Assembly: GCA_012797085.1 (NCBI GenBank)
Contig: JAAZPT010000289.1
Span: 1 to 33,981, forward strand
Direction of reading: 5' to 3'
DNA: 33,981 nucleotides
Origin: Christensenellaceae bacterium
GTDB taxonomy: Bacteria > Bacillota > Clostridia > Christensenellales > Aristaeellaceae
Below the pieces are notes generated by a model that saw nothing but the letters and a program-made list of their open reading frames with translations, did not search any database and was not told the origin of the DNA. This document shows, piece after piece, positions 19,631 to 28,097 of the stretch. Position numbers and translations under genes: made by a program. Position 1 is the first letter of the stretch, and every line of letters begins with the position of its first letter.

Positions 19631-20080
19631 TATTTTTATAAAAAATAAAAGCCTTTAAGTTAAAATTAATCAACAAATAAGCCCTTTTATCCTTGATTTT
19701 TTAATCTCAATTCAGCATTTATTTTTCGATAAACAGGTGTATAATTGTCCATATATTCCATTGTTTTTATGCAAAAAAAATTTTGATTTTTATCCTCGTT
19801 TAAACTATGGATAATTAGACTGTTTTGACGCCAAATTATACTATTTTATGTTGTTTTATAGTGATTTATCAATAAAGCATATAATACTAAAATATTTTTT
19901 ACAATAATTTATTTTCTATATATAGTATATGTTGTTTTCTTTATGTAAAATTTTTGTAATTATTAAATTTTTAAAAAAACAATAAAAATATTTTTTTAAA
20001 AAATTCCCATTTTATAGCTTGTAGTTTAATATTTTGATTTTTTGCTGAAAATTTGTGCAAAGTTTTAACCATTTTTTATA

Positions 20081-20109
20081 TTGACTTAAACAATAAATAG
20101 TGGTATACA
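20081..20109 (+). promoter_or_regulatory. Putative nrdG promoter TTGACT-N17-TATACA
   Basis: TTGACT 20081-20086, TATACA 20104-20109. Confidence 0.6.
20088..20103 (+). promoter_or_regulatory. NrdR-box-like site 1 upstream of nrdG
   Basis: AAACAATAAATAGTGG, 13/16 to recalled consensus ACACwATATATwGwGT; lies within the -35/-10 spacer. Confidence 0.5.
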
Positions 20110-20120
20110 ATAATAACCTT

Positions 20121-20136
20121 ATACAATATATTGTAA
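20121..20136 (+). promoter_or_regulatory. NrdR-box-like site 2 upstream of nrdG
   Basis: ATACAATATATTGTAA with perfect palindromic core ACAATATATTGT, 33 bp centre-to-centre from site 1. Confidence 0.6.
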
Positions 20137-20149
20137 ATGGAGAAGATTT

Positions 20150-20845
20150 ATGAAAGTTTTTGGTTTGCAAAAATTAACCCTTTTAGACTACCCCGGCAAT
20201 GTTGCCGCCACTGTTTTTACAGCCGGCTGTAACATGCGTTGCCCTTTTTGTCATAATGCCGGCTTAGTGGAAAACATAAACCCTAATGAAGAAATTGGTG
20301 AAAATGCTGTATTTGACCTGTTAAAAAAGCGTAAAGGCATACTGGACGGAATATGTATAACAGGCGGAGAACCCCTATTGCACGATGATTTAGCAAGTTT
20401 TATAAAGCAAGTAAAGGCCTTGGGCTATAAAGTTAAGCTTGATACAAACGGAAGTTTTCCAAACAAATTAGAGTTACTTTTAAATGAAGGTCTCTTAGAT
20501 TATGTAGCTGTAGATATTAAAAATAGAAAAGAAAAATATTCCCTGACTACCGGCCTTAAAAATTTTGATACAAAACTTATAGATGAAACTATAAATATTT
20601 TAAAAAACGGCAATGTCGATTATGAGTTTAGAACGACTGTGCTTAAAAACTTCCACACAGTTGAGGACATAAGGGCTATCGCCCAATGGATAGAAGGCGC
20701 TAAAGCCTATTACTTACAAAATTTTGTTGATACAGGCAAACTTTTATCCAAAGAAAATATGGAGCCATGGGATAAGGATACTTTAAATAATATGCTTGAA
20801 ATTGCCAAAAACTATATAAGCAATTGCGAGCTAAGAGGAATTTAA
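20150..20845 (+). CDS. nrdG: Anaerobic ribonucleoside-triphosphate reductase activating protein (radical SAM)
   Basis: LLDYPGNVAATVFTAGCNMRCPFCHNAGLV (CxxxCxxC), CITGGEPLLHDDLASF, DTNGSFP, YLQNFVDTGKLL. Confidence 0.9.
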   Translation: MKVFGLQKLTLLDYPGNVAATVFTAGCNMRCPFCHNAGLVENINPNEEIGENAVFDLLKKRKGILDGICITGGEPLLHDDLASFIKQVKALGYKVKLDTNGSFPNKLELLLNEGLLDYVAVDIKNRKEKYSLTTGLKNFDTKLIDETINILKNGNVDYEFRTTVLKNFHTVEDIRAIAQWIEGAKAYYLQNFVDTGKLLSKENMEPWDKDTLNNMLEIAKNYISNCELRGI

Positions 20846-20860
20846 AATATTTCTATAAAA

Positions 20861-20876
20861 AAACAATATATTGTAG
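20861..20876 (+). promoter_or_regulatory. NrdR-box-like site A upstream of nrdD
   Basis: AAACAATATATTGTAG; core ACAATATATTGT is identical to nrdG site 2. Confidence 0.6.
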
Positions 20877-20885
20877 TTTTTATTG

Positions 20886-20914
20886 TTGACAACCACTATA
20901 TGTGCATATATAAT
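20886..20914 (+). promoter_or_regulatory. Consensus nrdD promoter TTGACA-N17-TATAAT
   Basis: TTGACA 20886-20891, TATAAT 20909-20914, 17-bp spacer. Confidence 0.75.
20893..20908 (+). promoter_or_regulatory. Degenerate NrdR-box-like site B within the nrdD promoter spacer
   Basis: CCACTATATGTGCATA; good left half (CACTATAT), poor right half; centre about 32 bp from site A. Confidence 0.4.
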
Positions 20915-20977
20915 TAATTTTACACGAATAAGCCCCATGGCTAACGTGGGGATAAAAAATATATAAGAGGTGTTAGT

Positions 20978-23389
20978 ATGATTAATGTTGTAAAACGCGA
21001 CGGTAAAGTGACTAATTTTAATATTTCCAAAATAAGCAATGCTATTAAAAAGGCATTTGATGCTAAAGATAAGATTTATACCGACGATATTATAGATTTA
21101 CTCGCTTTGCGTGTAACTGCAGATTACCAAGACAAAATTAAAGATGAACAAATCGATGTAGAAGACATTCAGGATAGCGTTGAGCGCGTATTGCAACAAG
21201 CCGGCTATGAAGATGTAGCTAAGGCTTATATACTGTACCGTAAACAACGCGAAAAAATCCGTAACATGAAAAGCACCATATTGGACTATAAAGAGCTTGT
21301 TAACAGCTATGTAAACGTTACAGACTGGCGTGTTAAGGAAAACTCAACAGTTACATACTCTGTTGGTGGATTAATATTAAGCAACTCCGGTGCTATTACT
21401 GCAAACTACTGGCTAAGCGAAATATATGATGAAGAAGTTGCCAACGCCCATAGAGAAGCCGATTTCCATATTCATGACCTTTCAATGCTTACAGGTTACT
21501 GTGCCGGTTGGAGCTTAAGGCAGCTTATACAAGAGGGTCTTGGCGGTATACCCGGTAAAATTACATCATCCCCGGCTAAGCATTTGGCAACACTATGCAA
21601 CCAAATGGTAAACTTTTTAGGCATAATGCAAAACGAATGGGCGGGTGCACAGGCTTTTTCATCCTTTGATACCTACCTTGCCCCCTTTGTTAGATATGAC
21701 AATTTAAACTTTGACCAAGTTAAAAAATGTATTGAAAGTTTTGTTTATGGCGTAAATACGCCCAGTCGTTGGGGCACTCAAGCGCCTTTCAGCAATATTA
21801 CATTAGACTGGACAGTGCCTGCAGACTTAGCAAACCAACCGGCAATAGTGGGCGGTAAAGAAATGGACTTTACCTATGGCGACTGTAAGAAAGAAATGGA
21901 TATGGTAAACAAAGCCTTTATCGAAATCATGATAGAAGGCGATGCTCAAGGCAGAGGTTTCCAGTACCCGATACCCACATACTCCATTACAAAGGATTTT
22001 GACTGGAGTGAAACGGAAAACAACAAATTGTTGTTTGAAATGACATCTAAATACGGCACACCCTACTTCTCCAACTATATCAACAGCGATATGGAACCCA
22101 GTGATGTAAGAAGCATGTGCTGCAGACTGCGTCTCGACTTGCGTGAACTACGCAAAAAGAGCGGCGGCTTCTTTGGCAGTGGAGAAAGCACAGGCTCAAT
22201 AGGTGTTGTTACAATAAACTTACCCAAAATTGCTTACTTATCTAAGGACGAAAACGACTTCTTCAGGAGATTAAACAAACTTATGGATGTAGCCGCCAGG
22301 TCTTTAGATACAAAAAGGCATATTGTAACAAAGTTGCTTGATGAAGGCTTATACCCCTACACAAAACGTTATTTGGGCACCTTCGACAACCACTTCTCCA
22401 CAATAGGTTTGGTTGGTATGAATGAGGCTTGCTTAAACGCTAAATGGTTAGGTGCTCCCTTGTATGATGAAAAATCAAAGGCCTTCTCCATAAAAGTACT
22501 AAACCATATGCGTGAAAGGTTAAAGGACTATCAAGAGGAATATGGCTGTTTGTTTAACCTTGAAGCTACACCTGCAGAAAGTACAGCTTACCGCTTTGCT
22601 AAACACGACGTGGAGAAATTCCCGGATATTATAACCGCATCTGATATGGGCGAAACTCCCTATTACACAAACAGCTCTCACTTACCTGTTGATTATACCG
22701 AGGACGTATTTGAGGCTTTAGCCATACAGGATGAACTTCAAACTTTATATACATCAGGTACTGTGTTCCATACATTCTTAGGGGAAAAATTACCGGACTG
22801 GAAAGCATCGGCAACCCTTGTACGTAAAATAGCTGAAAATCATCATCTCCCCTATTATACAATATCTCCAACATACAGCGTATGCTGTGATCATGGTTAT
22901 ATTAAGGGTGAACACTTTAATTGCCCCGACTGTGGTAAGGGTGCGGAAGTTTACAGCCGTATAACAGGATACTATCGTCCTGTTCAAAACTGGAACGACG
23001 GAAAGAGCAAAGAATTTGAAGATAGAAAAGAATATACTGAAGAAAAATCATTGTCCCATGAATTTTTAGCAAAAGAAGCCGCCTTTGATCAAGAAAGTGC
23101 AAAAGCATGCGCTGAAAACAAATGTCAAGAAGCAATAGTTGAAGATAATGCTTTAGAAAATGAACTGTTATTATTTACAACACAAACTTGCCCTAACTGC
23201 AAAGTTATAAAAAGTGTACTTGATAGAAGCGGAATGAATTATACAATAGTTGATGCAAATGAAAAAGCCGATTTATCTAACCATTACCAAATTATGAAAG
23301 TACCTACACTTATAATTAAAAACGGCAACAAGTACAGAAAAGTGGACAACATGGCCGAAATTAAGGCATACTCTATGAAAAGAGCTTAA
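20978..23389 (+). CDS. nrdD: Anaerobic ribonucleoside-triphosphate reductase with N-terminal ATP-cone and C-terminal thioredoxin/glutaredoxin-like domain
   Basis: ATP-cone VVKRDGKVTNFNISKISNAIKKAF; NrdD core; CCDHGYIKGEHFNCPDCGKGAEVYSRITGYYRPVQNWNDGK (Zn cysteines and glycyl-radical RxxGY); C-terminal LLLFTTQTCPNCKVIKSVLDRSGMNYTIVDANEKADLSNHYQIMKVPTLIIKNG. Confidence 0.95.
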   Translation: MINVVKRDGKVTNFNISKISNAIKKAFDAKDKIYTDDIIDLLALRVTADYQDKIKDEQIDVEDIQDSVERVLQQAGYEDVAKAYILYRKQREKIRNMKSTILDYKELVNSYVNVTDWRVKENSTVTYSVGGLILSNSGAITANYWLSEIYDEEVANAHREADFHIHDLSMLTGYCAGWSLRQLIQEGLGGIPGKITSSPAKHLATLCNQMVNFLGIMQNEWAGAQAFSSFDTYLAPFVRYDNLNFDQVKKCIESFVYGVNTPSRWGTQAPFSNITLDWTVPADLANQPAIVGGKEMDFTYGDCKKEMDMVNKAFIEIMIEGDAQGRGFQYPIPTYSITKDFDWSETENNKLLFEMTSKYGTPYFSNYINSDMEPSDVRSMCCRLRLDLRELRKKSGGFFGSGESTGSIGVVTINLPKIAYLSKDENDFFRRLNKLMDVAARSLDTKRHIVTKLLDEGLYPYTKRYLGTFDNHFSTIGLVGMNEACLNAKWLGAPLYDEKSKAFSIKVLNHMRERLKDYQEEYGCLFNLEATPAESTAYRFAKHDVEKFPDIITASDMGETPYYTNSSHLPVDYTEDVFEALAIQDELQTLYTSGTVFHTFLGEKLPDWKASATLVRKIAENHHLPYYTISPTYSVCCDHGYIKGEHFNCPDCGKGAEVYSRITGYYRPVQNWNDGKSKEFEDRKEYTEEKSLSHEFLAKEAAFDQESAKACAENKCQEAIVEDNALENELLLFTTQTCPNCKVIKSVLDRSGMNYTIVDANEKADLSNHYQIMKVPTLIIKNGNKYRKVDNMAEIKAYSMKRA

Positions 23390-23392
23390 GTT

Positions 23393-24313
23393 ATGATATA
23401 CGATATTGCTATTGTAGGGGCAGGCTGTGCAGGAATGACAGCCGCCCTTTACGCAAGGCGTAACAATAAAAGCATAGTTTTGTTTGAAGCAAGCACATTT
23501 GGTGGGCAAATATCAGAAGCTCCCCTTGTAGAAAACTATCCCGGAATACAAAAAATAAGCGGAGCAGAATTTTCCGACCAACTTTTAACACAGGTAACAG
23601 ACTTTGGTGCAGTAGTTGAGCCGGATACAGTTATTAATATTGTTTATGAAAATAATATAGTAAATATAACAACAGATTTTTCAAAATATAATGCAAAGGC
23701 AATTATTATTGCAACAGGTTGTAAATCAAGAAAATTAAATTTACCAAACGAAGAGGCCTATGTAGGCAAAGGCATAGGGTACTGTGCAATATGCGACGGT
23801 ACATTTTATTCAAATAAAGATGTTGCGGTTGTTGGCGGAGGTGATAGCGCTTTTACGGAAGCAATTTACTTAAGTGGAATATGTAGCAGCGTTACACTGA
23901 TACACAGGCGCGATGAATATAGGGCTGAAGAATCCCTTGTTAAAAAAGCCAAAGCAATTAAAAATATTCAGTATTTAACAAGCAGTGTTGTAGACAGCAT
24001 AGTTGATGATAACAAAGGAAATGTTAAGGTATTAAAAATAAAAAACTTATCAAACAATACATGTACTGAATTACCTACTGAATGTCTTTTTATATCCATA
24101 GGCCGTATACCTCAAACCCAATTAGTAAAAGATATTTTACCTTTAGATGCTGAAGGTTTTATAGCCGTTAACGAAAGCTGCAAAACTGAATTACCATGGC
24201 TGTATGTGGCCGGTGATTGCAGAAAAAAAGCTGTTAGGCAGCTAACCACAGCCATGGCAGACGGCAGTGTAGCCGCATTAGCCGCCTGTGAATATGTGGA
24301 TAGCTTAAATTGA
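23393..24313 (+). CDS. trxB: Thioredoxin-disulfide reductase
   Basis: DIAIVGAGCAGMTAALYARR, GIGYCAICDGTFY (CxxC), VAVVGGGDSAFTEAIYL, LPWLYVAGDCRKKAVRQLTTAMADGSVAA. Confidence 0.93.
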   Translation: MIYDIAIVGAGCAGMTAALYARRNNKSIVLFEASTFGGQISEAPLVENYPGIQKISGAEFSDQLLTQVTDFGAVVEPDTVINIVYENNIVNITTDFSKYNAKAIIIATGCKSRKLNLPNEEAYVGKGIGYCAICDGTFYSNKDVAVVGGGDSAFTEAIYLSGICSSVTLIHRRDEYRAEESLVKKAKAIKNIQYLTSSVVDSIVDDNKGNVKVLKIKNLSNNTCTELPTECLFISIGRIPQTQLVKDILPLDAEGFIAVNESCKTELPWLYVAGDCRKKAVRQLTTAMADGSVAALAACEYVDSLN

Positions 24314-24316
24314 ACC

Positions 24317-24346
24317 AAAAACAGAATGTTGAACATTCTGTTTTTT
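24317..24346 (+). terminator. Rho-independent terminator after trxB
   Basis: AAAAACAGAATGT-TGA-ACATTCTGTTTTTT. Confidence 0.8.
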
Positions 24347-24462
24347 ATATATGGCAATGTATTTTATGCTTTATACTATTGCAAATATTATAAATAATGG
24401 TTAAAATAATAAAGAATTACATAATTTTATTAAAATATTTATATATTATTGGAGGTTTTTTT

Positions 24463-25020
24463 ATGTACGACCATGTTATAGAAGATTGTAGCAGTAGAAT
24501 GGAAAAAACTATAACCGCCTTGCATTACACCTTTAACAACATAAGAACAGGGCGCGCAAACCCTAAATTGCTTGATTCTATCAGAATTGATTATTATGGT
24601 GTTGATACCCCTTTAACACAAATTGCCGGTGTATCTGCTCCGGAGGCAAGGTTATTGTTAATTAGCCCTTGGGATGTTAAAGCGTTGCCACAAATTGAAA
24701 GGGCAATACTTCAAAGCGATTTGGGTTTAAATCCCAGCAATGACGGTAAAGTTATAAGGCTTGCAATACCCGAACTTAACGAGGAAAGGCGTAAAGACCT
24801 TTCAAAGCTTGCACGCAAAGAATCTGAAGACAGTAAAGTAGCCATACGCAATATTCGCAAAGACGGCATGGATCAATTTAAAAAAATGGAAAAAAACAAA
24901 GAAATTACTGAAGATGATTTAAGAATTGCCAGCGATAAACTTCAAAAAACCGTTGATGACTTTATCAAAAAAATAGACGAAGTTTTAGAAAAAAAGATTA
25001 CAGAAATAATGCAGGTATGA
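24463..25020 (+). CDS. frr: Ribosome recycling factor
   Basis: MEKTITALHYTFNNIRTGRANPKLLDSIRIDYYGVDTPLTQIAGVSAPEARLLLISPWD...LNEERRKDLSKLARKESEDSKVAIRNIRKD. The track starts at 24397; ATG 24463 has RBS TTGGAGG. Confidence 0.95.
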   Translation: MYDHVIEDCSSRMEKTITALHYTFNNIRTGRANPKLLDSIRIDYYGVDTPLTQIAGVSAPEARLLLISPWDVKALPQIERAILQSDLGLNPSNDGKVIRLAIPELNEERRKDLSKLARKESEDSKVAIRNIRKDGMDQFKKMEKNKEITEDDLRIASDKLQKTVDDFIKKIDEVLEKKITEIMQV

Positions 25021-25265
25021 TGCAACATACAAAAATAAACTTAAATGAACCAAGCAATATAAATTTATTGCTTGGTTTACCATTAAATGAAGCTTTAAAC
25101 TTGCTTGAAAATTATAATATCAGCACGATTGAAACGAGTGCAAACACTGTGCTTAACAAAAAAATAAGCAAAGATGATTATTGCATAGCAAGGGTTATTA
25201 ATGTACAATTTAATAATAATAAAGTTTTATTAACTTACTCCTTTTTTAAGGATGATGTAAAATGA
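25017..25265 (+). CDS. Small 82-aa protein of unknown function between frr and uppS
   Basis: ORF with ATGA overlaps to both neighbours; MMQHTKINLNEPSNINLLLGLPLNEALNLLENYNISTIETSANTVLNKKISKDDYCIARVINVQFNNNKVLLTYSFFKDDVK. Confidence 0.75.
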   Translation: MMQHTKINLNEPSNINLLLGLPLNEALNLLENYNISTIETSANTVLNKKISKDDYCIARVINVQFNNNKVLLTYSFFKDDVK

Positions 25266-25999
25266 AAAAAACCATACAAAACAATTTGAGTTTGTTGCCA
25301 AAGCATGTAGCCATAATTATGGATGGCAATGGCCGTTGGGCAAAAAAAAATAAATTAAAAGTTGCCTTGGGTCATAGAACAGGCGTTATTTCCCTTAGGG
25401 AAATTATTAGGGAAAGCAACAATCTTGGTATTAAAAGTTTAAGTATATATGCCTTTTCTACAGAAAATTGGAAACGCAGCACCATAGAAGTTTCTGCCCT
25501 TATGGATTTATTAAGCGAGTTTTTTACAAAGGATATTGATGAGCTTAATGATGAAAACGTAAAAGTTTTAATTATAGGTGACGTGGAAGGAATGCCCGAA
25601 CCCCAAAGGACTATACTTAAAAACTCTATGGCATTAACCCAAAACAATACCGGTATGATATTGAATGTTGCCCTTAACTATGGTGGTAGAAGCGAGTTGA
25701 TCAGGGCTGCAAAGCTTATAGCGGAAAACTATAAAAATGGCGAAATAAGCCTTGATGATGTGGATGAAGACTATTTAGCAAATATGTTATATACTAAAGG
25801 TCAATTAGATGTGGATTTGCTTATTAGAACAAGCGGTGAAATGCGCCTAAGCAATTTTTTGTTATACCAATGCGCATATGCGGAATTTGTTTTTCCAAAG
25901 GTATTATGGCCCGACTTTACTGTTGAAGAGTATCATAAGGCTTTGTTGGAATATATGAGCCGCGACAGACGTTTTGGAGGAAGGAATACAGATGAGTGA
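25262..25999 (+). CDS. uppS: Isoprenyl transferase (undecaprenyl diphosphate synthase family)
   Basis: PKHVAIIMDGNGRWAKKNKLKVALGHRTGV, LSIYAFSTENWKRS, LNVALNYGGRSELIRA, DLLIRTSGEMRLSNFLLYQCAYAEFVF. Confidence 0.95.
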   Translation: MKKTIQNNLSLLPKHVAIIMDGNGRWAKKNKLKVALGHRTGVISLREIIRESNNLGIKSLSIYAFSTENWKRSTIEVSALMDLLSEFFTKDIDELNDENVKVLIIGDVEGMPEPQRTILKNSMALTQNNTGMILNVALNYGGRSELIRAAKLIAENYKNGEISLDDVDEDYLANMLYTKGQLDVDLLIRTSGEMRLSNFLLYQCAYAEFVFPKVLWPDFTVEEYHKALLEYMSRDRRFGGRNTDE

Positions 26000-26831
26000 A
26001 ACAAGCAAGTTAAATAAAAAACAAAAAAGGTTCTTTACTGCTGTTGTTTTAATGTTGGCAGTAATATTATTGCTTGTAGTTAGAGGTTGGCTTTTTGGCA
26101 TAGTGGCCTGGGTTTGTTTTGCTATAACAATATATGAAGAATTTAGAGCTTTAAAACAAGGCGGACATAATCCTGTTACATTTCCAACATGGATAGCATT
26201 TTTTTCCTTTTTGCCATTACAGTTGATATTCTCGGAACTTATGCTTATTGTACCAACCATCAGCATATTTTTAATCAGTATAGTAATTGCTATAGTAGCA
26301 AGAAAAGAGCCTTCCTTAATAGATGTGATGGTTTCTGCTTTACCCATGATAAGTATTGCTATTCCCGGTATGTGTTTTATTTCTTTACTTAATGTAACAC
26401 CGGAGGCCTTACAAATTGCCTTGCTTATGATGGTATTTACAATATCAATAGGTACCGATACATTTGCTTATGAAATAGGTATCCATTTTGGTAAAACTCC
26501 CCTATGCCCCATAGTAAGTCCTAATAAAACTGTTGAAGGTTCTATAGGCGGTTTGCTGGGCGGTTTGTTATTTACTGTAATTGCCGGCGAAATTATAAAG
26601 CTGATTTCCGGCAGTACAATACTGCCAAGCATTTGGGCTTTAATAATTATTGGTCTTTTAGGCTCCGTAGTAGCACAAATTGGAGATTTGTTCGCATCAC
26701 TGGTAAAAAGGCACTGTAATATTAAAGACTTTGGCACTTTGTTCCCCGGTCACGGTGGTATGCTTGACCGAACAGACAGCGTTTTGTTTGTGTCAGTATT
26801 TGTATATTGCATAAAAGTTGTGTTCTATTAA
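25992..26831 (+). CDS. cdsA: Phosphatidate cytidylyltransferase
   Basis: Polytopic membrane protein; signature SLVKRHCNIKDFGTLFPGHGGMLDRTDS. ATG 25992 preferred over the track start 25974; overlaps the uppS end. Confidence 0.92.
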   Translation: MSETSKLNKKQKRFFTAVVLMLAVILLLVVRGWLFGIVAWVCFAITIYEEFRALKQGGHNPVTFPTWIAFFSFLPLQLIFSELMLIVPTISIFLISIVIAIVARKEPSLIDVMVSALPMISIAIPGMCFISLLNVTPEALQIALLMMVFTISIGTDTFAYEIGIHFGKTPLCPIVSPNKTVEGSIGGLLGGLLFTVIAGEIIKLISGSTILPSIWALIIIGLLGSVVAQIGDLFASLVKRHCNIKDFGTLFPGHGGMLDRTDSVLFVSVFVYCIKVVFY

Positions 26832-26858
26832 CCGATATTTTATATCGGTTTTATTATT
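26830..26858 (+). terminator. Terminator-like hairpin after cdsA
   Basis: AACCGATAT-TTT-ATATCGGTT followed by TTATTATT. Confidence 0.65.
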
Positions 26859-26877
26859 AAAAATTTGAGGTGTTAAA

Positions 26878-27402
26878 ATGTTTGATACAATATTTAAAAG
26901 AACAAGTTATAGGGGTTTGTATAAGGATTTTCCCGTGCCCCGTGAAGATTTAACCCTTATATTAAAAGCGGGCTTAGCCGCTCCATCCGGTTGTAACAAA
27001 CAAAGTACAAGCCTTATCGCTATTGATGATAAGGAAATTTTGAAAATTATAGGCGAGTTACTAAATAGAAAAAATATTGTAAGTGCACCGGCATTAATAT
27101 TGGTATTAAGCCAAAAAATTATTGCAAATGGCGGTAGGTGCTATTATAAGCAGGATTTTTCCGCAGCAGTACAAAATATGCTTTTAGCTATATGTGAACT
27201 TGGCTATGAAAGCTGTTGGCTTGAAGGCTATGTTGCCGATAATGCTGAAAGTTGCGCAAAAATAACAAAGCTTTTAGGTGCTCCTGAAGATTATGAGCTA
27301 AGTGTTATATTGCCCGTTGGCATGGCCGACGAAGAGCTTACTTACGCAAATAAAAAGAGTTTTGAAGAACGTGCTTGGTTTAACGGCTTTCGTAACAGCT
27401 AA
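26878..27402 (+). CDS. Nitroreductase family protein
   Basis: KRTSYRGLYKDFPVPREDLTLILKAGLAAPSGCNKQSTSLIAIDD...DFSAAVQNMLLAICELGYESCWLEGYV. Confidence 0.88.
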   Translation: MFDTIFKRTSYRGLYKDFPVPREDLTLILKAGLAAPSGCNKQSTSLIAIDDKEILKIIGELLNRKNIVSAPALILVLSQKIIANGGRCYYKQDFSAAVQNMLLAICELGYESCWLEGYVADNAESCAKITKLLGAPEDYELSVILPVGMADEELTYANKKSFEERAWFNGFRNS

Positions 27403-28097
27403 TGAAAACTGCTGTAATAACCGGTGCTTGTCATGGCATTGGCAAAAGCATAAAGGAAATGTTTTTAAGCAAAAACATAAGAGTTTGTGATATTGATATA
27501 ATTCCGGGAGGATATTTTGTCGGAGATGTCGGCGATAAACAAACCCTTGAAAGCTTTGCAAAAAAAGTAATTGATGATTTTGGAAGCATTGATTTTTTAA
27601 TAAATAATGCGCCTCCTGCTTTTATCGGTATAAACGAGTGTGGCTATGAGGCTTTTGTCGATGCACTAAATGTAGGGGTAACATCCGCCTTTTACCTGAC
27701 AAAGTTGTTTTTACCCCACTTTAATGAAGGAGCCAGTATAGTAAACATATCATCAAGTAGAGATAGTATGAGCATGCCCCAATCAGAGAGTTATTCTGCT
27801 GCGAAGGGTGGTATAAGAGCCCTTACCCATGCTTTAGCAATAAGCTTGTCCGGCAGAGTGCGTGTAAACTCCATATCCCCCGGTTGGATAGAAAATGATG
27901 GTGCGGTTTATACCGGAGCCGATGCAAAGCAAATACCCGTTGGTCGCGTTGGCAGGCCTGAGGATATAGCAAATGCAGTGATGTTTTTATGCAGTGATGA
28001 ATCCGGTTTTATAACAGGTGAAAATTTGCTTATAGATGGCGGAATGAGTAGGCTGATGATATACCATGGCGATAACAATTGGAGCTTAAATGAGTAG
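27402..28097 (+). CDS. SDR family oxidoreductase
   Basis: AVITGACHGIGKSI (Rossmann), DFLINNAPPAF, VNISSSRDS, YSAAKGGIRALTHALA, VRVNSISPGWI, LCSDESGFITGENLLIDGGM. Confidence 0.92.
   Translation: MKTAVITGACHGIGKSIKEMFLSKNIRVCDIDIIPGGYFVGDVGDKQTLESFAKKVIDDFGSIDFLINNAPPAFIGINECGYEAFVDALNVGVTSAFYLTKLFLPHFNEGASIVNISSSRDSMSMPQSESYSAAKGGIRALTHALAISLSGRVRVNSISPGWIENDGAVYTGADAKQIPVGRVGRPEDIANAVMFLCSDESGFITGENLLIDGGMSRLMIYHGDNNWSLNE

Noticed and set aside
19790-19830. DnaA-box-like TTATCCATA near gyrB, considered as a replication origin
   Set aside because: A single imperfect box in AT-rich DNA without dnaA/dnaN/recF neighbours; not sufficient.
20933-20951. CCCCA...TGGGG hairpin in the nrdD 5' leader, considered as a riboswitch
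   Set aside because: Only a 5-bp stem in a leader of about 60 nt; no recognisable aptamer such as cobalamin. Left as incidental.
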